Shown in pieces: positions 1 through 8,421 of a stretch of DNA of 64,000 nucleotides (its first letter is position 1; each line of letters begins with the position of its first letter). The stretch is taken from NCBI GenBank assembly GCA_910586205.1, contig CAJUGD010000002.1, positions 186,001 to 250,000 of the forward strand. The letters run 5' to 3'. A model generated the notes under the pieces. The model was given only the letters and a program-made list of their open reading frames with translations, ran no database searches and was not told where the DNA came from. The DNA is from an uncultured Lachnospiraceae bacterium. GTDB lineage: Bacteria > Bacillota > Clostridia > Lachnospirales > Lachnospiraceae. Both the position numbers and the translations under genes were made by a program.

Positions 1-1032
1 ACGGCCGCTTATCAGCTCCAGCCTGTGCTTTGCCTCCTCAAGCCGCCTCTCCATCTCGTTCCTAATCCGGTCCTCTGCCATGACAAGATACTGTCTTTTC
101 TCATTCACCATCCGCATAGGTTCCCGAAGCTTAAGCCGCATACAATACTGGTTAAGCTGATACCGCAGCCGCTCCATTCTACGCCCCATGGCACGGACAA
201 GGGCTTTTTCAACTATCATGCGCTGTTCTTCAAACTGCCGGTAATCAAACACCGCCAGCTCTGCCGCCGCAGACGGCGTAGGCGCCCGCAGATCCGCCAC
301 ATAATCCGCAATGGTTACATCCGTCTCATGTCCCACTGCCGAGATCACAGGTGTCTGGCAGTCAAAAATAGCCCTGGCCACCACTTCCTCATTAAATGCC
401 CACAGATCCTCAATAGAACCGCCGCCTCGTCCCACAATCAATACATCCAAATCCATTGCATCCAAGGTCCGGATTCCCGCCGCAATGCTGGCCGCTGCAC
501 CTGCTCCCTGAACCAACGCCGGATACAGTACCAGCTGCACAAATGGATTACGCCGGGCTGAAATATTCATAATGTCTTGTATTGCCGCTCCTGTAGGCGC
601 CGTAACCACGCCCACCCTGGCCGCATACTTGGGAATCGGCTGCTTATATCCTGGGTCAAACATTCCCATCTCGTCCAGCTCATTCCGCAGCCGCAAAAAC
701 TGCTCAAACAATCCTCCCAGCCCGTCCAGCTCAATCTTTTTTGCATAGAGCTGATACTTTCCGTCACGCTCATACACATCCACTGCTCCGGACACCACTA
801 CCTGCTGTCCCTCCTGCATCTGAAAGCGAAGCCCCATGCGGCGCTGGCCTGCAAACATCACGGCAGCCAATGTGCCTCCCGCATCCTTCAGTGTAAAATA
901 AATATGGCCAGAAGAATGATACTTGCAGTTGGATACTTCCCCCCGTACCGTGATCCTGCTGAGGGCAAAATCCTGGGCAAACATATTCTTAATGTAGGAA
1001 TTTACCTGTGAAACCGAATAAACACTTGCCAT
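1..1032 (-). CDS. xseA: exodeoxyribonuclease VII large subunit, 3' end outside window
   Basis: Translating the minus strand from the ATG at 1032 gives MASVYSVSQVNSYIKNMF, the typical XseA start, and the frame stays open for 344 codons to the window edge. The N-terminal OB fold (about residues 1-100) is followed by the catalytic domain, where GRGGGSIEDLWAFN and AVGHETD are visible. Family members are about 400-450 residues, so the C-terminal coiled coil is missing here only because the window ends. XseA with XseB degrades single-stranded DNA in the cytoplasm. The start codon lies one base after the nusB stop, so the two genes form one transcription unit. Confidence 0.95.
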   Translation of the reverse strand, partial: MASVYSVSQVNSYIKNMFAQDFALSRITVRGEVSNCKYHSSGHIYFTLKDAGGTLAAVMFAGQRRMGLRFQMQEGQQVVVSGAVDVYERDGKYQLYAKKIELDGLGGLFEQFLRLRNELDEMGMFDPGYKQPIPKYAARVGVVTAPTGAAIQDIMNISARRNPFVQLVLYPALVQGAGAAASIAAGIRTLDAMDLDVLIVGRGGGSIEDLWAFNEEVVARAIFDCQTPVISAVGHETDVTIADYVADLRAPTPSAAAELAVFDYRQFEEQRMIVEKALVRAMGRRMERLRYQLNQYCMRLKLREPMRMVNEKRQYLVMAEDRIRNEMERRLEEAKHRLELISGR

Positions 1033-1033
1033 A

Positions 1034-1486
1034 CTACTCTGTTGTCACCAGCTTTGCCAAAATTCCATTAATAAAAGCCGGAGAATCCTTTCCTCCGTAT
1101 TTCTTTGCCAGATCCACAGCCTCGTTGATCGCCACCTTCTCCGGCACCTCTTTGTCATACAGCATCTCATACAAAGCCTGCCGCAGAATCGTCAGCTCCA
1201 CCCTTCCCATCCGGCGGGTCTTCCAACCCTGCGCCACCTCGTTAAGCCGCCCGTCCAGCTCCGGGATTCTTGCCGCCATATCTTCTACCCGCTCTGTCAG
1301 GAATGCCCGCTCCTTCTCCTTCATCTCCACCCGATGAATGATCTCCACTGTGCCGTCCTCCATGGTATCATCCTCATCAGGCGAACTAAAATACTGCTGT
1401 GCCTGCCCGGCCGTTTCTTCCGGAGGATAAAACCCCACGCCAAACAGCATCTTAAAGCAATGTTCCCGCATTTCCCTCCTGGTCAT
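1034..1486 (-). CDS. nusB: transcription antitermination factor NusB
   Basis: The 150-residue product has the all-alpha NusB fold, with the start MTRREMREHCFKMLF and the C-terminal VAINEAVDLAKKYGG and FINGILAKL segments seen across the family. NusB binds boxA RNA with S10 (NusE) and supports rRNA antitermination. An upstream in-frame ATG at 1507 exists, but the GGGAGGAAG ribosome site lies nine bases before the ATG at 1486, which is preferred. An acidic insertion around residues 40-60 (SSPDEDDTMEDGTVE) is longer than in Bacillus NusB. xseA follows with one base between, a common Clostridia order. Confidence 0.95.
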   Translation of the reverse strand: MTRREMREHCFKMLFGVGFYPPEETAGQAQQYFSSPDEDDTMEDGTVEIIHRVEMKEKERAFLTERVEDMAARIPELDGRLNEVAQGWKTRRMGRVELTILRQALYEMLYDKEVPEKVAINEAVDLAKKYGGKDSPAFINGILAKLVTTE

Positions 1487-1571
1487 GCTAATCTTCCTCC
1501 CGGTCATGAACTTATATCCTTAAACTTTGTTTATCATATCATATTTTGGCAGGAACCACAAGATCTTGTAC

Positions 1572-1738
1572 CTAGTACATCGTTGCATTAATCCTGAAGT
1601 AAATAGTGCTTGATATTCGTGTCAGCTGTGGGTCTGCGAAGCGACGGCGTAGTGGGGCCTACGGCTAGCTTCGCAGGCGTGCAGATGGCGCGGATAGCGA
1701 GTGCTATTTGCTCGGGAATTGGTGCAACGATGTACTAG
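1572..1738. repeat. CTAG-bounded long hairpin element, copy 1
   Basis: A 16-bp perfect terminal inverted repeat (CTAGTACATCGTTGCA at 1572-1587, its complement at 1723-1738) encloses a nearly complete palindrome of 167 bp. Comparing the two arms, most differences are T against C or G against A in the sense that leaves G.U pairs in a plus-strand RNA. The top of the hairpin contains CGTAG-TGGGGC-CTACG. A second element with the same size, CTAG ends and apical core lies at 18799-18964. It has no coding capacity and looks like a miniature inverted-repeat element or a structured RNA repeat. Confidence 0.75.
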
Positions 1739-1751
1739 TACATCATCAAAC

Positions 1752-2027
1752 TCAATCATTATCTGGCATTAGTTTGATTCGCACCAATATCTGCCGAACA
1801 AAACTTCCTTCCTGCAGCTTCATATCCTCCGGATGACTCTGAGCAGGAAATTCTCCGCCTTCTTCCAACTCCACGCAAAGCCAGTTATAAGCTGCCTCCC
1901 TTGCCTCCTCTAATGCATCCTCCAAATCCGGCCCGTCCGCCTCACAGCACTCCAGATCCGGAAATTCCACATGAAATCCCTTTCCCTCTTTATGGGGCGT
2001 AAAAACCGCCGGATAAGTAAATGTCAT
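1752..2027 (-). CDS. orphan HicB-like antitoxin domain protein
   Basis: The 91-residue product starts MTFTYPAVFTPHKEGKGF and has the HicB pattern: an N-terminal beta strand, then FHVEFPDLECCEADGPDLEDALEEAREA, which is the partly degraded RNase H-like fold of HicB antitoxins. The ATG at 2027 has GGAG eight bases upstream, better than the in-frame ATG at 2069. No HicA gene lies beside it and no C-terminal DNA-binding extension is visible, unlike the phage HicB at 40174. It may be a solitary antitoxin or a relic of a lost pair. Confidence 0.75.
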   Translation of the reverse strand: MTFTYPAVFTPHKEGKGFHVEFPDLECCEADGPDLEDALEEAREAAYNWLCVELEEGGEFPAQSHPEDMKLQEGSFVRQILVRIKLMPDND

Positions 2028-2130
2028 AATCCATATCTCCATTTCTTTAATTAAATTGATTCCCTTCATTATAAATTCCTGTCAGGCAGATGTCAAATAT
2101 CTCTTTTTTATCTTTATATTAAATAAAACG

Positions 2131-2170
2131 AAAAAAAACTGAAAGCCTGGATAAACTCTAAGCTTTCAGC
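2131..2170 (-). terminator. terminator of the tRNA-Gln unit
   Basis: Reading the minus strand, CTGAAAGC and GCTTTCAG pair across a 15-base loop (2139-2169) and are followed by eight T residues (2131-2138). It lies about ten bases after the tRNA 3' end. Confidence 0.8.
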
Positions 2171-2180
2171 CATTTCATAA

Positions 2181-2253
2181 CTGGGCTAGCTGGATTCGAA
2201 CCAGCGAAATGCAGGAGTCAAAGTCCTGTGCCTTACCGCTTGGCGATAGCCCA
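2181..2253 (-). tRNA. tRNA-Gln (anticodon TTG)
   Basis: The minus strand folds as a 73-nt cloverleaf. The acceptor stem pairs TGGGCTA with TAGCCCA, the anticodon loop is CTTTGAC with anticodon TTG, and the T arm is GCTGG-TTCGAAT-CCAGC. The discriminator base is G and CCA is not encoded. It has its own promoter (2295-2323) and terminator, so it is a single-gene unit. A broken ABC permease frame reads through it, which is incidental. Confidence 0.95.
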
Positions 2254-2294
2254 AAAATAAAGTTCTCAAGAATACTTCCCTTGAGCACGATATC

Positions 2295-2323
2295 ATGATA
2301 GCATAGTTTTTCTGATTTTGCAA
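2295..2323 (-). promoter_or_regulatory. sigma-A type promoter for tRNA-Gln
   Basis: On the minus strand a TTGCAA -35 box (2318-2323) and a TATCAT -10 box (2295-2300) are separated by exactly 17 bases. The predicted start is near 2288, about 35 bases before the mature tRNA. Confidence 0.75.
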
Positions 2324-3195
2324 CAAAAAAAGCAGTTCCCACAATACACTTTTCTATCCGTATGTACTCCCAGCTAAACACCTGGCTTCCATAAATAATC
2401 AGGTACCCCAGCCCCTTTTGCGCCGCCAGAAACTCCCCGATGATCACTCCGACCAAACACAGACCGATATTCACCTTCATATTGCTGATAATCAGCGGCA
2501 CGGATCCCGGAAGAAGCACCTTGGTCAGCACATCCATCCGGGTGCCTCCCAGAGAATGAATCAGCTTAATCTTATCCTCATCCATAGACGAAAACCCATT
2601 ATGGAGAGTAAGAACAGAACCAAACACTGCCACGGACACTGCCGCCGCCACAATGGTATGCACATGGTTGCCCAGCCAAACAATCAGCATAGGAGCCAGG
2701 GCTGACTTGGGCAAGCTGTTCAGCATTACCAAATAAGGTTCCATTACCTCTGAGAAACTGCGGCTGGACCAGAGAGCCACTGCCGCCACCAGACCCAGTG
2801 CCACAACCAGTCCAAAACTCACTATCGTTTCAAAAAGAGTGATAGCCATATGTCCAAAAATGCTCCCGTCCCTTACCATCCCCCAAAAACAAAAAAACAC
2901 CCTGGAGGGAGAGCTGAAAATAAAATCATCAATAATATTCAGTTGCGCACAGAGTTCCCACACTGCAAGAAGCAGCACCAGAAGCATCGCCCGGATCACT
3001 GCCACCTTCCCCTTATGAAATTGTTCCCTTTTAATATATTCCTGCTGGGCCGCAGATGGCATCAGTTGCTCCTGCTCCATTATGATTCCCCCTCATATAG
3101 TTCAATACTTTCATTTCATATTCTACTATATGCAGGAAAACCAAGGTTCGTCACATCTGTCCAAAGCCTTCTGCCTTTGCTGTTACACTCTCTTT

Positions 3196-3241
3196 CCCCT
3201 CAGCCGGCAAATCCTGATTCTTGCCTGTATCCGCTGAGGGG
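3196..3241. terminator. bidirectional-looking hairpin after the YitT gene
   Basis: CCCCTCAGC and GCTGAGGGG form a stem around a GC-containing loop, with T-rich sequence on both sides. It separates the YitT gene (end 3279) from the permease relic (start 3080). Confidence 0.55.
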
Positions 3242-3278
3242 ATTTGTATTTTCTAAATCTTCCTGTTAAAATCTCTGC

Positions 3279-4148
3279 CTAACTGGCCAAAAAACCCTTT
3301 CCGATAATCTCGCTGGAATTGGAGATCAGAATAAAAGCTGTCGGCTCCACCTTTCGGATATAATTCCGCAGCTTAATGGCCTGCACCCGTTTCATGGTTG
3401 TCATGATCACCGTTTTATTGTGATGAGTAAATGCACCCTCTGCCTTGTAGGTGGTAGCGCTTCTGTGAAGCTCATTGATAATGAAATCACAGATGGGCTT
3501 CGGATCATCACAGATAATATTAAAGCATTTGCACAGGTTCATATTTTCGATCACATCATCAATTACCAGTGACTTTGCCATCAGTCCTAAGCTGGAAAAC
3601 AGTCCGGTGGTGGGACCAAACACAAAAAATGCCATTATCACCGATGTCAGATCCACTAAAAGCAGGGCGCTGCCAATATTCATGCTTGTGTGCTTTTTTA
3701 AGATCATCGCCACAATATCTGTTCCTCCGCTGGACGCTCCGATATTAAACAGCACAGCAGACCCCAAGCCCGGACAAAAGATGGCAAAGATCAATTCCAG
3801 CAGCGGCTCCTGGGTCAGAGTACCCCCAAGAGGGCACAGCCGCTCCAGCGCTGAAAGGCTGAAAGACATCAGCATACTGGCATAAACTGTCTTTACCCCC
3901 ACATCTGTCCCAAGAAACAGAAAACCTATCACCAAAAGCCCCGTATTGACAAAAAATGTAAAATCACCGGCAGACCACCTGGTTATTTTAGCTATTACAG
4001 TAGAAAAGCCAGTAACTCCGCCAAAAGCGAAATTGTTGGGGAACTTGAAAAAATAGATCCCCACTACCATAATCCAGATACTTATGGTAATCACCCCATA
4101 CTCAGCCAGTTTCCTTAAAACCGGATTTTCAATCTCTCTCGTAGCCAT
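3279..4148 (-). CDS. YitT family membrane protein
   Basis: The 289-residue product has about five hydrophobic segments in its first 190 residues, with the family signatures FPNNFAFGGVTG and FNIGASSGGTDIVAMIL. A cytoplasmic C-terminal DUF2179-like domain follows (about residues 200-285, FNIICDDPKPICDFI...TTYKAEGAFTHHNKTVIMT). Members are inner-membrane proteins of unknown transport role, with an alpha/beta domain thought to sense a ligand. The ATG at 4148 has AAAGGA five bases upstream and is chosen over the ATG ten codons earlier. It is monocistronic. Confidence 0.9.
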   Translation of the reverse strand: MATREIENPVLRKLAEYGVITISIWIMVVGIYFFKFPNNFAFGGVTGFSTVIAKITRWSAGDFTFFVNTGLLVIGFLFLGTDVGVKTVYASMLMSFSLSALERLCPLGGTLTQEPLLELIFAIFCPGLGSAVLFNIGASSGGTDIVAMILKKHTSMNIGSALLLVDLTSVIMAFFVFGPTTGLFSSLGLMAKSLVIDDVIENMNLCKCFNIICDDPKPICDFIINELHRSATTYKAEGAFTHHNKTVIMTTMKRVQAIKLRNYIRKVEPTAFILISNSSEIIGKGFLAS

Positions 4149-4284
4149 AATTCCTTTTGAATGAGCACGCAAAAACACAAACGAATCTCCTGACGGATGT
4201 ATCCATTGTGTCTTGACGCAGCTCCTTCGTTACCTCCCTTTTGAAAGAAAATCTTTTTCATTTTTCATAACTTTTTCCCAAACA

Positions 4285-4320
4285 AGAAAAAAGGGCAGCA
4301 GGCATAATTCCTGTTACCCT
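4285..4320 (-). terminator. Rho-independent terminator after the vWA operon
   Basis: On the minus strand AGGGTAACAGG and CCTGCTGCCCT form an 11-bp stem with one mismatch, followed by TTTTTTCTT. It lies about 90 bases after the vWA gene stop. Confidence 0.8.
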
Positions 4321-4410
4321 CAATATACTCTATCCCATTGTCAAAAGCAAACACCATTCTTCCTGGATGATTCACAACCAGAATATTGTATGCTTTTCTT
4401 CTGTTCCTTC

Positions 4411-6165
4411 TCACCGGGCTGCCAGTTGTACCAGCTCAAGAAATTCCTTCCGGTAATCATCAGAATCCGCGTGCACACAGGATTCTGCCAGCTCCATCAC
4501 ACTCTCAAGCGTAGCGCTTCCCCTGTTCTCACTGTCTCTGAGCACCATGCCAAATTCCGCCACCGCTGATGCAAACATCAGATTCTCCGACATATCCTCC
4601 CGATAGCTGTCTGCTTCCACCGGATGCTCCATAAGTCTGCTTTTGTCCCCATTGGGCGCTTTATAGCGCAGGCTCACTGTCAAAAGCTCTGTGCTTCCTG
4701 ACGGCTTTGGACCGGTCTGATATTTTAAGGTCTGCCCACCGGCTCCTCCGGGGATAATCTCATATAAGGCTGTGACCGTGTGCCCGGCCCCGATCTCTCC
4801 TGCATCCACCCGATCATTGTTAAAGTCCTCATTTCTCAGCAGGCGGTTTTCATATCCTACCAGCCGATAACCTGCCACATATTCCGGATTGAACTCTACC
4901 TGGATCTTTACATCCTTGGCAACTGTGATCAGTGTGCCGCCCATCTCATCTACCAGTACTTTTTTTGCCTCATAGAGACTGTCAAGATAATTATAATTGC
5001 CGTCTCCATTATCTGCCAGCGCCTCCATTTTATTGTCCTTGATGTTGCCGGTGCCCACTCCAAGAACAGACAGATGAATGCCGCTTTTTTTCTTCTCCTT
5101 TATCAACCGGATAAGCCCGCTCTCACTGCTGATTCCCACGTTCAAATCTCCGTCCGTTGCAAGAATCACCCGATTATTTCCTCCCGGAATAAAATTCTTT
5201 TCCGCCAGCTCATAGGCTTTTTGAATCCCCGCTTCCCCAGCCGTGGAGCCGCCTGCCTCCAAATCCTGAAGGGCACCCACAATTTTTGCCTTATTTTCTC
5301 CGGACACGCCGTCCAAAACTACAGATTCATAACCCGCATAAGTGACAATAGACACCCGATCCCTTTTATCCAAATTTTCTGCCAGCATAGTGAAAGCCTT
5401 CTGCACCAAAGGCAGCTTATCATCGGAATACATGGAACCAGACACATCCAGCAAAAACACAAGATTAGAAAAAGGACGGTCATCAAAATCAATTTCCTTT
5501 GCCTGCAATCCAATCATCAAAAGGCGATTTTCTTCATTCCACGGGCAGTCTGAATATTCTGTTGTCACAGAAAAGGGTTCCTCTCCCGCAGGCTCCGGAT
5601 AATCGTAATCAAAATAATTGATCATCTCCTCAATCCGCACTGCATCTGCAGGAATGCTGATTCCGGAACAAAGCATCCGCCGGACATTTCCATAAGAAGC
5701 TGTGTCAACATCAACGGAAAATGTGGAAAGAGGACTGTCCGCCACATTTTTGTAGCCGTTTTCTTCAATATAGCGGTATTCCTCTGTGTTAAACCCCTCC
5801 TCTCCATATGCTGCCTGATATTTTCTCGCCATTCCTCCGTTTCCACGCGCTGCCGGGGCTGCTTCTGTCTCCCTCATCTCATCGGTCATAACACGGTTTA
5901 CACTATCATCCCAGTCTTCCTCGGCTGCCGGGGCATCTTCTGCCTCCCCCTTCCAGTCTTCAGCTATGCTTTCCTGGACTGCACCCCCATCATAATCATA
6001 AGGCAATTCCCCCTCCGCGGCAGCCTCTGTAACAGCGGCTGCAGTAGTACACGCTGCTCCGGAAGAATCCCCTCCCCCGGCGCTGCATCCGCTTACCATG
6101 GACAACACTGTCAAAATACTGACACTTTTGATTATCCAAACCGTTTTTTTATTATTTTTCTTCAT
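4411..6165 (-). CDS. von Willebrand factor type A lipoprotein, YfbK-like
   Basis: The 584-residue protein begins MKKNNKKTVWIIKSVSIL and has a lipobox ending SGC, so it should be lipidated and held on the outer face of the membrane. An acidic low-complexity region follows to about residue 130. A YfbK-type N-terminal region with STFSVDVDTASYGNVRRML comes next. The vWA domain has the MIDAS motif DVSGSMYS and the later T and D residues of the metal site (ATDGDLN). A C-terminal DUF3520-like region ends the protein. GGAGG precedes the ATG at 6165. It is third in an operon with an ECF sigma factor and its probable anti-sigma, suggesting an envelope stress or surface role. The ligand is unknown. Confidence 0.88.
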   Translation of the reverse strand: MKKNNKKTVWIIKSVSILTVLSMVSGCSAGGGDSSGAACTTAAAVTEAAAEGELPYDYDGGAVQESIAEDWKGEAEDAPAAEEDWDDSVNRVMTDEMRETEAAPAARGNGGMARKYQAAYGEEGFNTEEYRYIEENGYKNVADSPLSTFSVDVDTASYGNVRRMLCSGISIPADAVRIEEMINYFDYDYPEPAGEEPFSVTTEYSDCPWNEENRLLMIGLQAKEIDFDDRPFSNLVFLLDVSGSMYSDDKLPLVQKAFTMLAENLDKRDRVSIVTYAGYESVVLDGVSGENKAKIVGALQDLEAGGSTAGEAGIQKAYELAEKNFIPGGNNRVILATDGDLNVGISSESGLIRLIKEKKKSGIHLSVLGVGTGNIKDNKMEALADNGDGNYNYLDSLYEAKKVLVDEMGGTLITVAKDVKIQVEFNPEYVAGYRLVGYENRLLRNEDFNNDRVDAGEIGAGHTVTALYEIIPGGAGGQTLKYQTGPKPSGSTELLTVSLRYKAPNGDKSRLMEHPVEADSYREDMSENLMFASAVAEFGMVLRDSENRGSATLESVMELAESCVHADSDDYRKEFLELVQLAAR

Positions 6166-6187
6166 AATTTCCTCCATTCTTGCTTTA

Positions 6188-7333
6188 CTAATGCTCCACC
6201 AGCGCAAGAAGATCAGAAAGAAACTCCTCATCCTTTCTTAAAACCATCCGGTCATAATAATAATCATTTCTTCCTTCCTGGCTGCCGATCACCAGAGAGG
6301 CTGAATCATTTACAAGACTGGCATAACCGGAATGGAATAGGTATTCCCCATCCCCTGTCACCTGAATCTGGGGCGCAAAAGGATACAAGAGCTCCCAGTC
6401 TCCGTCATTTCTGCACAATGGCAGCAAATAGGTTCCCTCTGGCTGGAGCTGATACAGGACATACATCTCGTCTCCCTCTGTCTTGATAATCGGGCTTTTC
6501 ACCACTATCCGATCCATGTCTGTAATATAATCCTCTGCATAGTACACCTGTTTAAGAATCAGCTCATACACCACCTTCACCGCTTTCCCGGATGAATCCT
6601 CCTCAAAAGACACACTTTGAACCGTACCACTGCACAAAAGCTGGGCATCCCTTAAAACCGCCTCTGAAAAGTACTGGGCATCTTCTGGTATGGTTACGGC
6701 ATTTTGCGGAATCGTCACTGGCTGATATACTGCTGCTTTAAGCTGTCCATAATGCACCACACCATCCTTTAGCCTGCTTTTTCCGCCGCTTAAGGAGCCT
6801 GCCCGGCTTTTCTCATCTTCTCCCTTTCGATCTGCCGCCGCCTGATTCTCTGTCACTCCATTCCCCATGCCTGGGGCTGCCTCGGACTGCTTTGATTCCG
6901 GGAAAGCCCTGTCCATTGGTTCTGCATTCTCCGGTGCACCGGCAGCTAACATGGAAGGCCCAGCCTCTGCTGTCTCGGCCTCTGCTATCTTGGCCTCTGC
7001 TATCTTGGCCTCTGCTATCTTGGCCTCTGCTGTCTCCTGTCCGCTGTTCCAGTTCACGCCTTCTGTGGCTGCTGCCTTTTCTCCAGACATTTTAGGATAC
7101 ACAATCATCACTGCAAGCATGGCTGCCGCTGCTGCTGCCATACCGTAAATCCTGCTTCTATTCTTCTTTATAATCTTGAAACGCTCTGCCGGCGGTTCCT
7201 CCGGCTCTTTGTCTGCTGCCATCTGACGCTCAGGATGTACCTTTAATCCTTCCTCAATCCGATTCCAGAGATCCGGCGCAGCCTGCCGCTTTATTTCCCT
7301 GTATTTCTGCTCCAGCCGCTTTTCATCCATCAT
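6188..7333 (-). CDS. probable membrane anti-sigma factor
   Basis: The 381-residue product has an N-terminal cytoplasmic helix-rich region (MMDEKRLEQKYREIKRQ) and one membrane helix (GMAAAAAAMLAVMIVY, about residue 75). A long extracytoplasmic part carries an alanine/glutamate repeat and a C-terminal beta-rich domain (about residues 230-380). Its ATG overlaps the sigma-factor stop as ATGA, and AAGGAGG lies seven bases upstream, so translation is coupled. The gene order, topology and coupling point to an anti-sigma role, although a canonical ZAS zinc motif is not seen. The YfbK-like lipoprotein follows after 22 bases. Confidence 0.75.
   Translation of the reverse strand: MMDEKRLEQKYREIKRQAAPDLWNRIEEGLKVHPERQMAADKEPEEPPAERFKIIKKNRSRIYGMAAAAAAMLAVMIVYPKMSGEKAAATEGVNWNSGQETAEAKIAEAKIAEAKIAEAETAEAGPSMLAAGAPENAEPMDRAFPESKQSEAAPGMGNGVTENQAAADRKGEDEKSRAGSLSGGKSRLKDGVVHYGQLKAAVYQPVTIPQNAVTIPEDAQYFSEAVLRDAQLLCSGTVQSVSFEEDSSGKAVKVVYELILKQVYYAEDYITDMDRIVVKSPIIKTEGDEMYVLYQLQPEGTYLLPLCRNDGDWELLYPFAPQIQVTGDGEYLFHSGYASLVNDSASLVIGSQEGRNDYYYDRMVLRKDEEFLSDLLALVEH
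6963..7037. repeat. five tandem 15-bp units inside the anti-sigma gene
   Basis: The unit GCCTCTGCTATCTTG repeats five times, with the outer copies slightly changed. In the minus-strand reading frame it encodes repeats of Ala-Glu-Ala-Lys-Ile or a close variant. The unit length is a multiple of three, so copy-number change would lengthen or shorten the linker without a frameshift. Confidence 0.85.
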
Positions 7334-7854
7334 AGCTGCACCTCCTTCAGTTTCCGAATTGCTGTCCGGTAGTACCATGCCACCGTTCCCTGTGGCTTCT
7401 TTAGGACTGAAGCAATCTCCCGAAAGGTCAGCTCTCCCATGATCTTCAGATTGACAATCTGCCTTTCCTCCTCTTTTAATGTCATAAGCGCTTGCTCAAG
7501 GCCAAGCTTCTGGCACAGTCTTTCTTCACAGGAGCTCTCCCCTGCCTGCAGATAATCCGGAATCTCCGCAGTAAGGCTCTCCTTTTTTCGTTTCCGCAAA
7601 TAATCTATGGCCAGGTTACGGGCAATGGTGATCAGCCAGGCCCGATGCCCCCTTCCGGTCCGGTATGTATCTGCAATATCCCATAGCCGAATAAAGAAAT
7701 CAGAGGTAACATCCTCCGAATCTTCCCGGTTTCCCAGAATCTCCCGCACGACAGAATAAATCAGCGGGCAGTAATCCTCATAGATCTCCCGAAGTCCTTC
7801 CTTATCGTTTCTGCAGATTCGACCAATATTTTTCTCAAACTGCTGGTCATTCAT
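7330..7854 (-). CDS. ECF-type RNA polymerase sigma factor
   Basis: The 174-residue protein shows sigma region 2 (LREIYEDYCPLIYSVVREILGNREDSEDVTSDFFIRLW, about residues 18-57) with the core-binding and -10 recognition helices. Region 4 (about residues 115-170, LKIMGELTFREIASVLKKPQGTVAWYYRTAIRKL) is a helix-turn-helix for the -35 element. It lacks regions 1 and 3, the mark of group 4 sigma factors. AGAGGA precedes the ATG. It heads an operon with the probable anti-sigma gene and the vWA lipoprotein, and probably drives that operon itself. Confidence 0.92.
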   Translation of the reverse strand: MNDQQFEKNIGRICRNDKEGLREIYEDYCPLIYSVVREILGNREDSEDVTSDFFIRLWDIADTYRTGRGHRAWLITIARNLAIDYLRKRKKESLTAEIPDYLQAGESSCEERLCQKLGLEQALMTLKEEERQIVNLKIMGELTFREIASVLKKPQGTVAWYYRTAIRKLKEVQL

Positions 7855-8046
7855 AGCAATGTCCTCTCTGCCCTTGGCCTTGTACTTACCATACGGCTGA
7901 GGGCGGATAATTTATGGTAATATAGAAAACTTTTTTCTTGTGTCTTTTGCTTCTTTTTCAAAAAATTTTACCAAATTATATCTGTTCTATCAAGAACAAA
8001 AAAATTTCCCTGTTGATTTTCCTTTGTAGATATGTTACTCTTTATT

Positions 8047-8068
8047 TAGATATTTTCCTAAATATCTA
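8047..8068. promoter_or_regulatory. palindromic operator in the sdpRI leader
   Basis: TAGATATTTTCCTAAATATCTA is a near-perfect dyad 20 bases before the sdpR start and just after a possible promoter (TTGATT and TACTCT, 17 bases apart). SdpR in Bacillus represses its own operon, and ArsR proteins bind this kind of AT-rich dyad, so autoregulation is inferred. Confidence 0.6.
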
Positions 8069-8088
8069 ATTGTAAAAAGGAGGAACCT

Positions 8089-8421
8089 ATGGGATTTGCC
8101 GAAACCTTCAAAGCCTTATCGGATCCTACCCGCCGGGAGATTTTGGATCTTCTTAAAGGAGGACGTCCGCTGACTGCCGGGGAGATTGTAGATCAATTTA
8201 ACATGACCGGAGCCACCATCTCCCATCATCTCTCCATCTTAAAACATGCCGGACTGATTGATGACGAAAAAAAGGGGAAATATATCTACTACTATTTAAG
8301 CAGCTCTGTTCTGGATGATGTACTGAATTGGATCCTGTCTCTGAAGGAAGACCTGCCTTCAGAAATACCAGAAGATCCAAAAAATAAGAAACAAAAAGGA
8401 GAAACAAGAAATGAAAAGTAA
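8089..8421 (+). CDS. sdpR: ArsR-family autorepressor SdpR
   Basis: The 110-residue winged helix protein begins MGFAETFKALSDPTRREILDLL. Its recognition helix region, MTGATISHHLSILKHAGL, is typical of the SdpR branch, which lacks the metal-binding Cys motif of true ArsR. AAAAAGGAGG lies five bases before the ATG. Its 3' end overlaps the SdpI gene by 11 bases, so the two are translated together. In the Bacillus system SdpI sequesters SdpR at the membrane when the SdpC toxin is bound. No sdpC-like gene is present here. Confidence 0.92.
   Translation: MGFAETFKALSDPTRREILDLLKGGRPLTAGEIVDQFNMTGATISHHLSILKHAGLIDDEKKGKYIYYYLSSSVLDDVLNWILSLKEDLPSEIPEDPKNKKQKGETRNEK

Larger units (their letters stand above)
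2175..3080 (-). pseudogene. ABC transporter permease (SsuC/ThiX-like), 3' end lost
   Basis: Residues 1 to about 245 are a binding-protein-dependent inner-membrane permease. There is a short cytoplasmic N-terminus, several membrane segments, and the EAA-type loop HSLGGTRMDVLTKVLLPGSVPLI that docks to the ATPase. The match ends at about GLGYLIIYGSQVF (near 2345), where the last helix should follow. After that the frame runs through the tRNA-Gln promoter and the tRNA itself to a stop at 2175, so the tail is not native. The domain belongs with nitrate, sulfonate or thiamine-precursor type transporters. No ATPase lies beside it. It may be a deletion relic of the same system as the binding protein at 21174. 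Confidence 0.75.

Noticed and set aside
2181..2253. tRNA-Gln as the attachment site of the prophage
   Set aside because: Phage-type DNA starts about 19.5 kb away inside the solute-binding protein gene; no phage genes flank the tRNA.
4780..5553. 257-codon plus-strand frame opposite the vWA gene
   Set aside because: It is antisense to a well-supported gene, has no ribosome site and its translation has no domain pattern.
6963..7037. CRISPR-like repeat
   Set aside because: The units are 15 bp with no spacers and keep the reading frame of the anti-sigma gene.
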